From positions 118,501 through 182,500 of the forward strand of contig JAEMWC010000965.1 in NCBI GenBank assembly GCA_016490735.1: a stretch of DNA of 64,000 bases, in the 5' to 3' direction. Source of the DNA: Pachyseris speciosa. Its lineage: Eukaryota > Cnidaria > Anthozoa > Scleractinia > Pachyseridae. The translations under genes and the position numbers were made by a program. The notes under the pieces are model-generated. The model ran no database searches. It was given only the letters and a program-made list of their open reading frames with translations, and had not been told where the DNA came from. Numbering within the stretch: position 1 is the first letter of the stretch; each line of letters starts with the position of its first letter. Shown one piece after another: positions 47,801-57,482 of this stretch.

Positions 47801-48792
47801 TGCAAAATTGCTAGACTTTAAGGCCGAGACACACTAGGTGACAAGTCGCAGTGACAGGTCTCTCTGTGTGTACTGCCAAGTCGCTCTGTGTGTACTGCCT
47901 TCAAAACAAGTCGCTGCAACACGTCGCAGGGACAAGCCGGCGCAACAATTCGCCTCGTCTGACGCAGTGAATTTTTGTTGCTGTGGCAGAATTTTCTCGC
48001 TGTGATCAGTCGCACAAATTCAATCTGGTTTGAATTCGTGCAACTGATCGCAGCGACAAATTTCTGCCGCAGCGACAATGATTTTCACAAAAAATCACCA
48101 CATCATAAGAGGCAAATTGTTGCGCTGACTTGTCCCTGCAACGTGTTGCAGCGACTTGTCACCTAGTGTGTCTCGGCCTTTATGGAAAATAGCAAGTCGG
48201 CATACTGTGTGGAATCAACTTTTGTTGTTCAGTCTAGAGCAGGGTTCTAAATCTCTGCTGGAGATGAACTGGAATAAGCACTGGTTACAGAGTTTCAGCA
48301 TCCCCCCTCCCGTGCTGCCACTGAGGTCTAAAATTCCCACTTCCTTCCTTCCTATCCCTTCATCAGTAGGTTTTCCTCTCTTTGTGCTGTTTGTAATGCA
48401 CACCTTTGACGCAATACTGCAAATATTTTCCAGTTCCTTCCCATACCCACCATTTTCACTTCCCCATCAGACGAAAACGAAAATCCGACATGAACTTCTT
48501 CTGTTATCATAATTATTTTATGGAGACGTTTACCAACCTTGGAAACACAAGTTGAAGAGCCTCTAAGCTGCGCTATTAGCCACCAAATGAATCCAAAAAG
48601 AATCCAAGAAATGACGTATGAAGCCACGAAAATAAGAATCACCCACTTCCATCGCAAATCAACCATTGTCGTGAAGAGGTCTGCGAGGTACAGTCTGGTC
48701 TTTTGGGGAACATTTTTCGCCAGGACTTTCAGCTTGCCGGATTTGCTAACCAAGCGACGTTTTTGAAACCTTCGACGGGTGTCCTGCTTACA
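33130..48792 (-). CDS. Inward-rectifier potassium channel (Kir B), two visible exons with a 14.7-kb transposon-filled intron
   Basis: Exon 1 (48538 to about 48792) encodes RRLVSKSGKLKVLAKNVPQK, the slide helix and M1 (WKWVILIFVASYVISWILFG), ending CVSK at donor GTTGGT. Exon 2 (33882-33130, 251 codons) starts VDNWTAAFLFS with filter TIGYG, M2 with an Asp at the rectification-controller position (LLGLLIDAFMLG), RPRER, and the full cytoplasmic domain to the stop. Both junctions are phase 0. No frame break is seen. The 5' end is uncertain: the Kir frame meets a TGA just above 48793, at a possible acceptor AACAG, and an open frame in the -1 register (48962-48790, with EKIHQPN) lies upstream, so an additional exon is likely. 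The intron contains transposons AH1 and AH2. Most similar by eye to Kir C. Asp predicts strong rectification (inference from Kir2 channels). Confidence 0.88.
34727..35228 (-). mobile_element. LINE 3' end inserted in the AH1 transposase gene
   Basis: The minus strand encodes VPNQFNIIRFRSETGRNSL and GPVIWNFVNRL (C-terminal LINE pattern) and ends in a (TATG)n-type tail at 34727-34745. Absent from AH2, which keeps the 20 bp lost here, so it inserted after the AH1/AH2 split. Confidence 0.8.
35740..35890 (+). mobile_element. LINE 3' UTR with (ATT)n tail in the AH1 transposase gene
   Basis: Contains CTCCCCAATTAGTAGAGCAT and GAGACTTAAATAAAG, then (TTA)n. ATGAC flanks on both sides act as a short TSD. 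The transposase frame continues on both sides. Confidence 0.75.
36113..36502. mobile_element. 390-bp TTAA MITE with a nested MITE, in an AH1 intron
   Basis: CCCTTTCACTCAC at the left, GTGAGGAAAGGG at the right, TTAA at 36109-36112 and 36503-36506. Inside, 36344-36489 has its own TGGCCCCAGT...ACTGGGGCCA ends. Confidence 0.7.
39373..39500. mobile_element. 128-bp fold-back MITE inside AH1
   Basis: AATATCAGTGTCTGGGCAAC at the left returns inverted at the right, with CCCCTCCCCTAACC / GGTTAGGGGAGGGG. The same insertion is present in AH2 (44927-45053), so it predates their split. Confidence 0.8.
39635..41813 (-). pseudogene. AH1 RecQ-type DNA helicase gene, frameshifted
   Basis: Two coding blocks: 41813-41334 and 41052-39635, joined by GTAAGT/TAG borders with matching phase. 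An N-terminal segment (DALWKVCKVFGFDSLNKHQ) precedes the Walker A region LPTGFGK, where the frame breaks, then VVSPLINLMKDQV (motif Ia), the DEAH box (VDEAHVICHW), TATATE (motif III), and QESGRAGRDG (motif VI), followed by a Cys-rich zinc-binding region (CRRKHLLSYFDVECPPLD, CCDNS). A TGA at ~39816 cuts off a 57-residue acidic tail, and AH1 alone has a 4-base insertion near 39877. It is an SF2 helicase carried by a transposon; its role in transposition is inferred from the family. Confidence 0.88.
41987..42448. other. Spacer between AH1 and AH2
   Basis: 462 bp of ordinary host DNA between the two inverted elements, beginning with the right AH1 TSD and ending with the left AH2 TSD. No features seen. 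Confidence 0.8.
42622..44792 (+). pseudogene. AH2 RecQ-type helicase gene, broken
   Basis: Exons 42622-43101 and 43385-44792. Same motif order as AH1 (LPTGFGK, DEAH, TATATE, QESGRAGRDG). It shares the Walker A frameshift and the late TGA (44619) with AH1, and adds its own TAA at 44034-44036 where AH1 has a Tyr codon. It lacks the AH1-specific four-base insertion, so the acidic tail region (DTDIGSDDEMSDEEEAFF) reads on. Confidence 0.88.
44927..45053. mobile_element. Fold-back MITE inside AH2 (shared with AH1)
   Basis: Inverted counterpart of 39373-39500. Confidence 0.8.
46391..46969 (-). pseudogene. AH2 transposase-like remnant (N-terminal part)
   Basis: Zinc-binding N terminus (EVCFLCKAKV, ICRTRC) as in AH1 for ~130 residues, then the same frameshift as AH1. 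It keeps the 20-bp segment that AH1 lost at the LINE insertion. The gene is cut off at the internal deletion near 46390. It cannot encode a transposase. Confidence 0.85.
47501..47566. mobile_element. 66-bp palindromic MITE with 9-bp TSD
   Basis: TAGTCTCCTTTGCAGCCGCT pairs with the right end; GTCATGTAC is exact at 47492-47500 and 47567-47575. Same TAG...CTA ends and TSD length as AH1 and AH2. Confidence 0.8.
47821..48178. mobile_element. 358-bp MITE with TTA target
   Basis: AGGCCGAGACACACTAGGTG returns inverted at 48159-48178; TTA on both sides. The interior repeats GTCGCAGCGACA-like words. Harbinger-type target. Between AH2 and Kir B exon 1, outside the coding part. Confidence 0.75.
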
Positions 48793-49198
48793 CTGTTTTC
48801 ATCCCCAAGCAGTGTGCATGTGGAAGCAAAGCCTGAAGAATTGACCAACAAAGTTGGAGAAGGTCTGGCAATTTCGTCTGGAACTAAACATTTTCCATTA
48901 TTCACTACCCTTGGGTTTTCCATTGCATTTGGTTGGTGAATTTTTTCATTTGAGGGCCTAAAAATCCACAAATTGTTCACTCGAGCGGACAGAATTCATG
49001 CTTCCTGTGATGCCATGAGCTGGAAGAAGACCTTGCAAACAATGCGTGCGTCTGGAACTAGTTTTCTTTACATGAAAACGAGGACACTACTGGCCACTCC
49101 TACCAGCACAAGGCACGTGGACTGACATGACGAACGTGCGATCAAAGCGAGTATGCATGAGCACAAGTTTACACCTGTGATAAGAATAATGCACATGT

Positions 49199-49635
49199 CA
49201 GGGGCACCCAACGACAACTTTCGGTAGATATCTGTTCGGTGGAGGGTAATTCGCCTTGGGTTTTCGGCGTCGATTAAAGAGTGCACTCGGATTTTCGTAA
49301 CTAAAACATGGCCTAAAATATTCACAATGGGGAAATCATAGCCCCTGAGGTTTTCGGAAAGGTCGTAATTGCTGTATTTGGCAGTCAAAAACGACAGCTA
49401 GCATTTTCGGAAAGAAAATAGTTCCCTAGAAAGCTCGTGGAAAGTTCATTCTCAAAGGAAGATTTTGTTCCCTAACCGTCATTTTCGAGCAATTAAACTT
49501 TGAGCTAGGGAATCCGAACAGATGAACTTTTTCTAGCTTATGAAAACATCACTTTAAACAGACTTCAAACACCACAAGGTACTTAAAAATGCCTTTCTAC
49601 AGCTTTTGGTTGATTTGGCTCGTTGGGTGCCCCTG
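49199..49635 (+). mobile_element. CAGGGGCACC element, copy D (6-bp TSD)
   Basis: Exact ACATGT at 49193-49198 and 49636-49641; 437 bp; same orientation as copy A. Confidence 0.87.
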
Positions 49636-50230
49636 ACATGTTGTCGCGTTCCCGGTGTCGCAGACACGTGGTGTTGTCCACCGGAGTTCGCCAGGTAATT
49701 CACCGTGATGTACGAGACAAGCAGCAAGATTCAAACTCGTTTATTTAAGATCAAGCTGGGCAAACTTCATACAGCACTTGCGGTGAAAACTAAAGGAATA
49801 TACGATATCTCGGGATAAGAGAAACGCAAAAAAAAAACACAAATTGAACAAAAAACGACTAACGAAAAAGCAGAACGTTACGAGCGTGACTAACATTGGA
49901 TTTGCCTCCGAGGGATAAAGAACTCCTAATCTCCCAGCTGTTGAGAAACCCCGAACTCCGTTTAGGTAACTCCTTACAGTATGAGCAAGTACTGACAACT
50001 AAGTGCATGTGGCAAGGGAATTTTGTAATCACCTTGACGTAGGGGAAATAGAATGAACAATGCTTTGTACTGCTAGCCGTGAATGGAAGGTCTGTAATCA
50101 CGAAACGAAATCAAACAAAGCTACTTTTTAAAACGAACAAACGGTCCTAGAAAGTTTCTTAGTGTCTTTGTGCTAAAAACGGAACAAAAACCCTCAGTAA
50201 TAAGTATCAAAGTTCATCTCTGTAACGTGA

Positions 50231-50567
50231 CACATGTCATAGGCTTCCCCGTGGGGTCGACCCCTGGACCTACCAGGGAGATATGTGGGGTATACAAGGA
50301 GTGGATAGGATTCTTTGCCCGAGGGTAGGGGAAAATCTTGACATTGTTTTACAATCAAAGATTAGGGGTTGGGGGAATTCACAAGTTTGAAAAGGATGTC
50401 ATGGGGATTTTCAGCTGAGAGATACCTCACCCAGGGGACTTTGTCTTGCGAGATTCCCCGACCCCCCCCCCCCCCCCCCCCGGGAAATTCCTCAGTTTGC
50501 TTGACTGATTTTACAATCTCCCCGGTTAGCCCGGGGGTCAACCCCATGGGGAAGCCGATGACATGTG
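50231..50567. mobile_element. 337-bp MITE with a poly-C core
   Basis: CACATGTCATAGGCTTCCCC at the left, inverted at the right. A C run at ~50463-50480 may limit sequencing accuracy. TSD not clear. Confidence 0.65.
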
Positions 50568-50749
50568 CATAACAAGCACTACGTGTTGTACAGAGTTTCA
50601 GTTTTGAGGAGTTTCGCGCCCGTGAAAAAAAATGCATGGGAAAGCCAGGATACATGAGAAGTTGTATTCATCTGGATTGGTTCGACACTAATATTGTATA
50701 AAGTCTGAAGAAACTTGAAATATCAACACCTCACGAATTGGCTATTTTG

Positions 50750-51068
50750 CAGTGGCCAATCAATTTGAACCAAGCACATCCTTCCAAGATAAGGATTTTA
50801 ACTTTTGTTATGGTTTACTCCAACATACATCCAAGACTCAACCTTTCTACGTGCCTGTCACACCTATCACCTCAAGTTTATCCCACTCCAAGCATCATGT
50901 GTTGCGTACAAGTTTAGTTTCTGGCAGAGGACAATCAACGATTGGCTCAACTTGTTTGTCGAGAAAATCAGATTCAATTCATTAAGTCATTTTGAGTCAG
51001 CATTAAACCCCATGCAGACACCTCTGGCATAGTTTTATATTTTATTCATCATCATCATCATCATCATC
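50750..51068 (+). mobile_element. LINE 3' relic with (ATC)n tail
   Basis: Encodes CHTYHLKFIPLQASCVAYKF and RTINDWLNL, a late LINE pattern, followed by (ATC)n at 51046-51068. Confidence 0.65.
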
Positions 51069-51294
51069 ATTTTATTTTATTTTGAATAAAATGTGATGAA
51101 TAAATCACTGTGAATATATGAATATCACATATTTGAACTGTGGGTTAAAGCCTGAGTACAAGCCCAAATTTTTTTATCACGTTCATCTTCATTCTTTAAT
51201 CCGCAGTTCAAATATAAGATATTCATATATTCACAGTCATTTATTCATCATTCACACGTTTACTAGGAACCAACAAACTGACCAGCTCCCAGCT

Positions 51295-51366
51295 GGCTTG
51301 TCAGCTCAGTTGGTAGAGCACTGCACCAGTATTGCAGAGGTTGTGGGTTCAACTCCCATATAAGCC
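51295..51366 (+). repeat. Well-formed tRNA-like cloverleaf (Thr AGT-like), probable SINE head
   Basis: Acceptor GGCTTGT/ATAAGCC, D-arm GCTC...GAGC, anticodon stem CTGCA/TGCAG with loop CCAGTAT, T-arm GTGGG-TTCAACT-CCCAT: all stems pair (with G-T). But position 33 is C, not T, and the body that follows (51367-51430) recurs alone at 63413-63462, so this is probably a SINE rather than a tRNA gene. Confidence 0.6.
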
Positions 51367-51480
51367 TGAATTTTCTTCAGGCTTTATTTTTGCTACTGCT
51401 TAAGTAGTGTTCATAACTGCGATGATCACTCACATATTCATTCTTTTAACTGCAGTTCAAATATATGATTTTGATACATT
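51367..51480 (+). repeat. SINE body following the tRNA-like head
   Basis: Contains CTACTGCTTAAGTAGTGTTC and ATAACTGCGATGATCA, identical in word order to 63413-63462. Ends in a T-rich segment with TTTAACTGCAGTTCAAATAT. Confidence 0.6.
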
Positions 51481-51594
51481 TATAGTCGGAAATTTTATCA
51501 TAAGCCGCAAATAAATTGTTAAAAAGTGAATTGAAGATCAATACTGAAACTCCATCTTATTTTTCACTCACTACTCTCAACTGTTTTTTTCACC

Positions 51595-52251
51595 CTGATG
51601 ATGATGAACCTTTATTTGTCATAAAATTCTAGTACATTACAGTACTAATTGGGGACACTAAAACAAAGCTAATTAAAATAAAGTAAAAATATGATAAGAC
51701 TTAAGAATCTAAAATTCCTAAAAAATATGTACAATTTATATCAAATTAATCATATAAAATTTAAAAACATTTATCATGAAAATTTACATATCATATTATG
51801 TATTACATAAAAAGCAAGAGGCACAGCTACTGTTGTCCAATGCGGAGATATCTCTACAGTTTATCCTTTGTTTGAAGTCTTTCAGAGTAGGTGCATTTCT
51901 CTCAGAACTGGCCAACTTGGACCATAATAATGGGCCCAAGTATCTGATGGAGTGCCTTCCATACTTTACAGTATTGTATCTTGGAAGGATAAAGTCTGAG
52001 TTTTGGAGGCTATATGGCTTTAAGTCATTTCTTTTGACAATGTTTTCAAAGTAACCTGGCACCATTTGGTGCTTAACCTTGTACATCAGAAATAGTATGT
52101 CCTTCAACCTTCTTTCATTTAATGTATCCAGATTAGCCCTTTTTAAAAGGTCTTCATAAGACGAGATTTTGTCCAGATAAATTATGCGTAAAGCCCTTTC
52201 CTGTATCCTTTCTAATTTACGTTTACCCTCCAGTGCCTGGTGGCCACACAA
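51595..52251 (-). mobile_element. LINE 3' fragment (reverse transcriptase C terminus)
   Basis: The 151-codon frame at 52251-51796 holds LERIQERALRIIYLDK, SSYEDLLKRANLDTLNERRL and RYLGPLLWSKL, the standard LINE C-terminal domain. 3' UTR to 51595 with ACAAATAAAGG and an ATC tail. 5'-truncated. A different family from the 24-kb LINE. Confidence 0.85.
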
Positions 52252-52893
52252 GGACCAGCAAACTTGAAACTGAAAATCTTCACAATTTGTTTTCCAAAAA
52301 ACTGAAAAACAAACAGCATAACAGCAAGGTATAAATTACCTTCCAAATGAATGGTAACAATTTGAAGAGCTCAGTGCCATAGCGTGATTTGGCCTTAGAA
52401 ACACAAATCTCTCTAAATTCACTCTTCCTTGGCATATGGACTGGTTGCAATGTCAGAAATGTAGTTCAACACTTTTTGTGAGTTGAAGGCCATGATTGGG
52501 TAAAACAGCATGACGTTTCCCTAAATCTCAACCAAAGGAAGTGATGAATGAATGATTTCTTTTTTCTCTGTTTAAAGCCAAACAAAAGAAATCAGCCATG
52601 TGTTTCACAAATGTCATGAGCTGATTCATCAAGGACACAAAACAAAAACAGAACTACATTTCCAAAGTAATCAGCAATCTGTAAGTCAAAGTAGATTTAA
52701 TTTAGAAAATTTTAGTTTCAAGGCCAAATTGTCAGTACTTCCACCCTCACTGCACTAAGCCAGTCTTCACATTTCCCACATTTCTGGCATTTCACCAGTA
52801 ACCCTAGGTTGTTCAATAATTGAACAACCTAGGGTTACTGATGAAATGTATTAATTATTAATACTCATACTGAAAAACAGTCACCTTATGAAA

Positions 52894-55830
52894 TCAATGT
52901 GACATCTCATAAAATTCTTTTGGAGAACATGAAGGAATGTCAACTCTACAAATCTCATTAAACTTTGAAAAAATCCACAAAATATTGGCCATTCTTCAGA
53001 AAATGTCTATCAATAACATCTTCAAAGTCGTAACCCCACAAGATTTCATCACTGGTGTATGATGTCTTGGGCTGTGTGTTCATTCCAGTATGTTCAACTA
53101 TTCCGTCCAAAACTACAACCACTTCATATCCCGACACCCTAAGTTCCTCAGGTGTCAGTTTATAAAAGGGACTGTTTTCATCAATCACATGAATTATCAT
53201 CATCGGCAACAGCAAGAAGAGCTGATTCCTAAAGTCATTGTCAGGATTTCGCCAATCATAGCAGACTTTGAGATCTTCCTGATGGAAAGGGATATCCCTT
53301 CCTTCTGTTGTCCTCCACTTCCTAAACAGCTGCATTCGTATGGATGCATCAACAATTTGGCTCTTTCGAATGTCTCCAATTCTAAAACATCAGACATAAC
53401 TTTCCATCCCTTGGTGCAATAACAGCATGATCTGAAAACATGACTGTCTTCACACGCTCACGAGGCTGAGACAACTTTGCAAATGTTAACCCAAGCAAAA
53501 TGGCATCCAAGATCAGACCAACCAATGATTGAATTTGAAGTATGATGGCACCCTCTGGACATTTAGCTGTTATTGCCCGGCTACCATATCCAATGGTTTG
53601 CTCAGTTTTCAATGGAAAACAGAAAAGCAGTTACCCAGTCATTCACCTGGATAAAACAATGAAATTACTAATTTGTTTTGCAACCTATAGCTTTCAATTG
53701 AATCTATGTGTTCCCAGAATGTTCAATCCTTTTTTCTGGGAACGTTCGCTACTTAACCCATTGGCACCCGTGCCGGCCAAAAACCGGCCGTAAAAAACTC
53801 CCATGCTTCAAACATTGCAACTCTCTCAATCGCACGAATATTGCCTTAACTGTTAGTTGTGAGCACGAAATGGAATGCCCTTTAAATTTGGATATCAATA
53901 AATGCAAGAAACGTAGCGATTTTTACCAAATATGGCCTTTTGAGTTTGGACAAGAACGAAACTGGCCGTTTTTAACGTCAAAGAGAAACAACAAAAATGC
54001 CCCTTTTTGCCTTCATGTTTTTTTAGGGAAATCATCCTCGAAAAAACCAAAACTCAACCATCATAACGAAATTCAGTCCTTATTCTTCTCCCGAGCGTAG
54101 ATACAGCCTTTTGTTCCAGTGCATTCGGGCCTTCCCGACATTTTCAACATCTTGAGCGCATTGCATGCTGGGAACTAACGAGAATTTTTGACAGCGCCCG
54201 TTCCTTCCCCCAATTCTTTCACATAGTCACTCCGACCTACCGCCAAAATTCCTGCTCCTGGTCATCTTCAGTACACAGAAATTCCAAAATATGTGGCGCG
54301 TTAGGTCGAGAAATTCATCAATAGTTGAGTCCCAAAGGTACTAAGTGTTCGACCGGCCAAATTCCCAGTTCGTCGAGTAACAAGCCAAATTCAACAACAA
54401 AGTACATCACCTTGCTCGATTCTTTGACAAAGTGACTCTTAGCTACCGTCACGCTTAATGATGCTCATCAGGCAGCCGCTAAAGATAAAAAATGCTGTAA
54501 ATTTAGCAGAAATCGCAAGCAAACCCAACTTGGGCCATCGTTGTCGCTTCACGGATAAAAAATAGCTACGTCAGAATGACGTTTTCAGAAACCTTGAGCC
54601 TCCAGTGGCTTAGGACAGCACCACTTTTCCCTGGTAGTTCAAATAAAGAGTCACGAATTGCTATTCATCATTTATAGGTGGAAAATCACTCCGAAAAATG
54701 TAAAAAACCTGCGGTAGTCAATGGGTTAATTATTTGGAAAAAGAATGTGGAATAAAAATAAGCAGAATGTCGTCTAATAAAATATTCATGTTTCTAATAA
54801 ACCCCCCTAGCGGAAATGCTCAAATACAAAAGCTAATAGCAAATATATATTCGAATGCTTTGAAAAAAAGGATAGAGGAAGACGGCAAAAAGTAAATACT
54901 CTAGGAATTAATCAATTAACAACTTAATTAATAATTAATCAACAATTTTTGTTTTTTGTAACTTTTAGTTATTTGGATTGCGTAGTCGATGTACTATATA
55001 TTGTATAAGACTCCAAATAAAAACATGTCTGTCTGTCTGTCTTGTAATTATTCCCTCCTCTTCCCTCTTACTGAATACACTTTATGCAGTCCAGTTGGTT
55101 TGTTTTTAAACAAATATGCAATAAAACACACAATACTGTTTCCTGCTCGGTATTAAATACTAAAGTTTCATTGCAGTTGTTGGAGATTTGTACTGAAACT
55201 ACTTAACACGACGCTCCCCCCCCCCCTCCAGTAAGCTCCGGCCTGAAATTAAATAAGCCCTCCGGGGGCTTAATAGAGCTTTACGGTAATAATTTTAATT
55301 CAAAGGTTATGTGAAAAGGGGTCAGACATATATAATTTAGTTTAGACTATATTAGCTAAACAAATACGGAAATGCGTTATCTTAGCTGATTACCCCGGTG
55401 ACACAAACAGAAGGCCCTCTCGCTGCAACAATCAGCCACCAAAAGAAACCAAAAATAACCCACGAAACCACATACGATGCACAAAATATGAAGATCACTC
55501 CTCCCCAGTTAAGGTCGATCATCGTGGTAAATAAATCTTCAAAATATCGTTTAGTCTTCTGCGGAACATTCCTGGCTGTTACTTTCAAAGATCCGCTTTT
55601 GCTTACTAGACGAATTTTCTCAGGTCTGTCGATAAACGGCTGTGTGTGTTGATCGAAGGTCGGTGATGAACATGCGGGTGAAGAGAGAAGGTTGCTCGAC
55701 TCTCATGCATGTGGCGTTTGGAAGAACGTATTCCAACCAAATTCGTTGAAGAGGACAGCTGCTCGATTCTCACAATTGAATCATCGGTATCGCCAAATTC
55801 GGAGAGAGGACCTTTGCTCTGTTCCTCCAT
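52894..55830 (-). pseudogene. Inward-rectifier potassium channel (Kir C), broken by three homopolymer shifts
   Basis: Exon 1 (about 55650 to 55394; possible 5' start ATG 55830) encodes IRLVSKSGSLKVTARNVPQK, the slide helix and M1 (FCASYVVSWVIFGFF) and ends CVTG. Exon 2 (53646-52894) has the filter TIGYG, M2 with Asp at the rectification position ([12 protein letters not shown]), and a cytoplasmic domain. It shares the intron position with Kir B and is its closest paralog. One extra A (53606-53609 region), one extra T (53384-53387) and one extra T (52968-52973) shift the frame; all are in A/T runs, so assembly error is a live alternative to pseudogenisation. As in Kir B, the upstream open frame from ATG 55830 is in the -1 register. 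Intron 53647-55393 holds a 969-bp TTAA element. Confidence 0.85.
53757..54725. mobile_element. 969-bp element with TTAA target (CCCATTGGCA family), in the Kir C intron
   Basis: CCCATTGGCACCCGTGCCGG start, AGTCAATGGG end, exact TTAA at 53753-53756 and 54726-54729. Piggyback/Kolobok-type target; no transposase seen. A shorter copy is at 12730-13070. Confidence 0.8.
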
Positions 55831-56692
55831 TTTTACTTTTATGTGTCCACCTCAGTAACCTCACATACGATCATCACACAGCTCAAGGAAAAGCTCAAGG
55901 GCAGGAACCTCGTTCCCAATCTCTCTAAGCAACGTCCTCAACCTCCTGACCTCGTCCCCAGGATCTTCTCGAGATTCAAACCTATCGAACCAAACCATTG
56001 ACTTCCAATGGATATAAGGCCAAACGACTTTGAGGTAGTGAATTTGTAAGACAAAGGCTAAATTCCGTCCAAAATTTGAAACCGAACCGCGGACTTCACA
56101 CGGGGCAGCAATTACTATCTTGAATTCCTTCGGTCTCGTGTGATAATTAAGCGCAAGAGTGACGCATCATCTGTCACGCTAACTATTTAACAACCTCTTG
56201 AACAAAAGTGTTTGCTCCAAAAAATGAATTAAGATAGACTTAAACAAGCTCAGCCCCCTGGGTTTGAACTACATCCTCAGGGATGGTCATAAAAGACGTT
56301 CTCGAATTCTTCGCGAATTCCTTACTGAGTTACATCAGCATCCTTGCAGAATATCCGCACTGCCCTTTCCAGTCACTGCTATTGCAAAAAGATTAACATA
56401 ATGTACATCATAACGATGAAATCCCTCTGTAACTCTATGCTAAGGACAAACAATACTGTATGCCCTCCTGGGGATGCTAGCGCGCTTGTACAGGGCAGGA
56501 GGGGGGGGGGGGGTTATTTTATTCAACGAAACGCAGTACCAGAAGGCGAGGTGGAAAAATTGAAGCACATAATGTTGGAGATCATGCAGACCCAGAAGCT
56601 TTCGTCTTGACTGTATTCACAAGCAAGTCTCCTTAACTGTGTCATAACCAAAATAGCAGTTCTTTGATCAGTGCTAAAAGAAGTCATACAAC

Positions 56693-56789
56693 AAGCCCGC
56701 CGCACACGTTAGGAAAGAGCTGAGCAAAATGCCTCGCGAGGCATTTTTCTCAGCTCTTTCCTCGCGTCTCTCACGTGTGCGGTGGGCTT
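56693..56789. repeat. 97-bp fold-back
   Basis: AAGCCCGCCGCACACGT at the left and ACGTGTGCGGTGGGCTT at the right, with a second inner stem GAAAGAGCTGAG/CTCAGCTCTTTC around TGCCTCGCGAGGCA. Confidence 0.75.
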
Positions 56790-57385
56790 TAGCAAAAAGT
56801 TGAACCGTGCTCAGTGCCCTGACCTCTGACCAACTCAGAGCAGCAGTCGAATTTTTCAATAAGTATCCAACATTGTACACTGAATTTTGCTCTTCTATAA
56901 TATTTGAGTTCGTAGTCAGCTGCGATTGTAAAATGTTGTAGCTAAAACAATGAGTGGTTTCATAAATGTACTTTTGTTTTTGGACGAATCGGAGAGAAAA
57001 TTGTTGTGTTATCTCTGCGAACTAAGACTTTTGAGAAACTAAGTACACTTCAGTTTGTAGTCGGAGAACATTTTTTGAAACTGCACCGCTGATCTCTCCG
57101 TTGATCTCAGCCGGGTTTCGATTAATTAACCCATTCTCTTCCATTGCTCTAACCCATGAAGAACGCGGCTGCTTAAGCCAATAGTGGCGTAATCAGTCCT
57201 TCAATTATATTGAGATTTGCACATGAATCAATCGTTTCGTTGAATGAAATAGCCTCCTACTAATGCGGACCAGTACGATAGGCTATTTTGGGAGTTCTGC
57301 GTGGTGCGGACTGCGCAACGTATTGCGTAAGATCTACATTTGAATTTACAAAACTGAGAAGAGACCGAAGAGACTGCCAGGGCTG

Positions 57386-57482
57386 AGTTGCTGGAAGCAT
57401 GGTTAGTGCTAAGATGTATTAAAACCTATATAGGTTGTCATGGTATTTAACACTGGTTAGCGCTAACCATGCTTCGAGCAAC
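57386..57482. repeat. 97-bp fold-back
   Basis: GTTGCTGGAAGCATGGTTAG at the left and CTAACCATGCTTCGAGCAAC at the right. MITE-like. Confidence 0.7.

Noticed and set aside
51295..51366. Functional tRNA-Thr gene
   Set aside because: C at position 33 and a SINE body directly after it.
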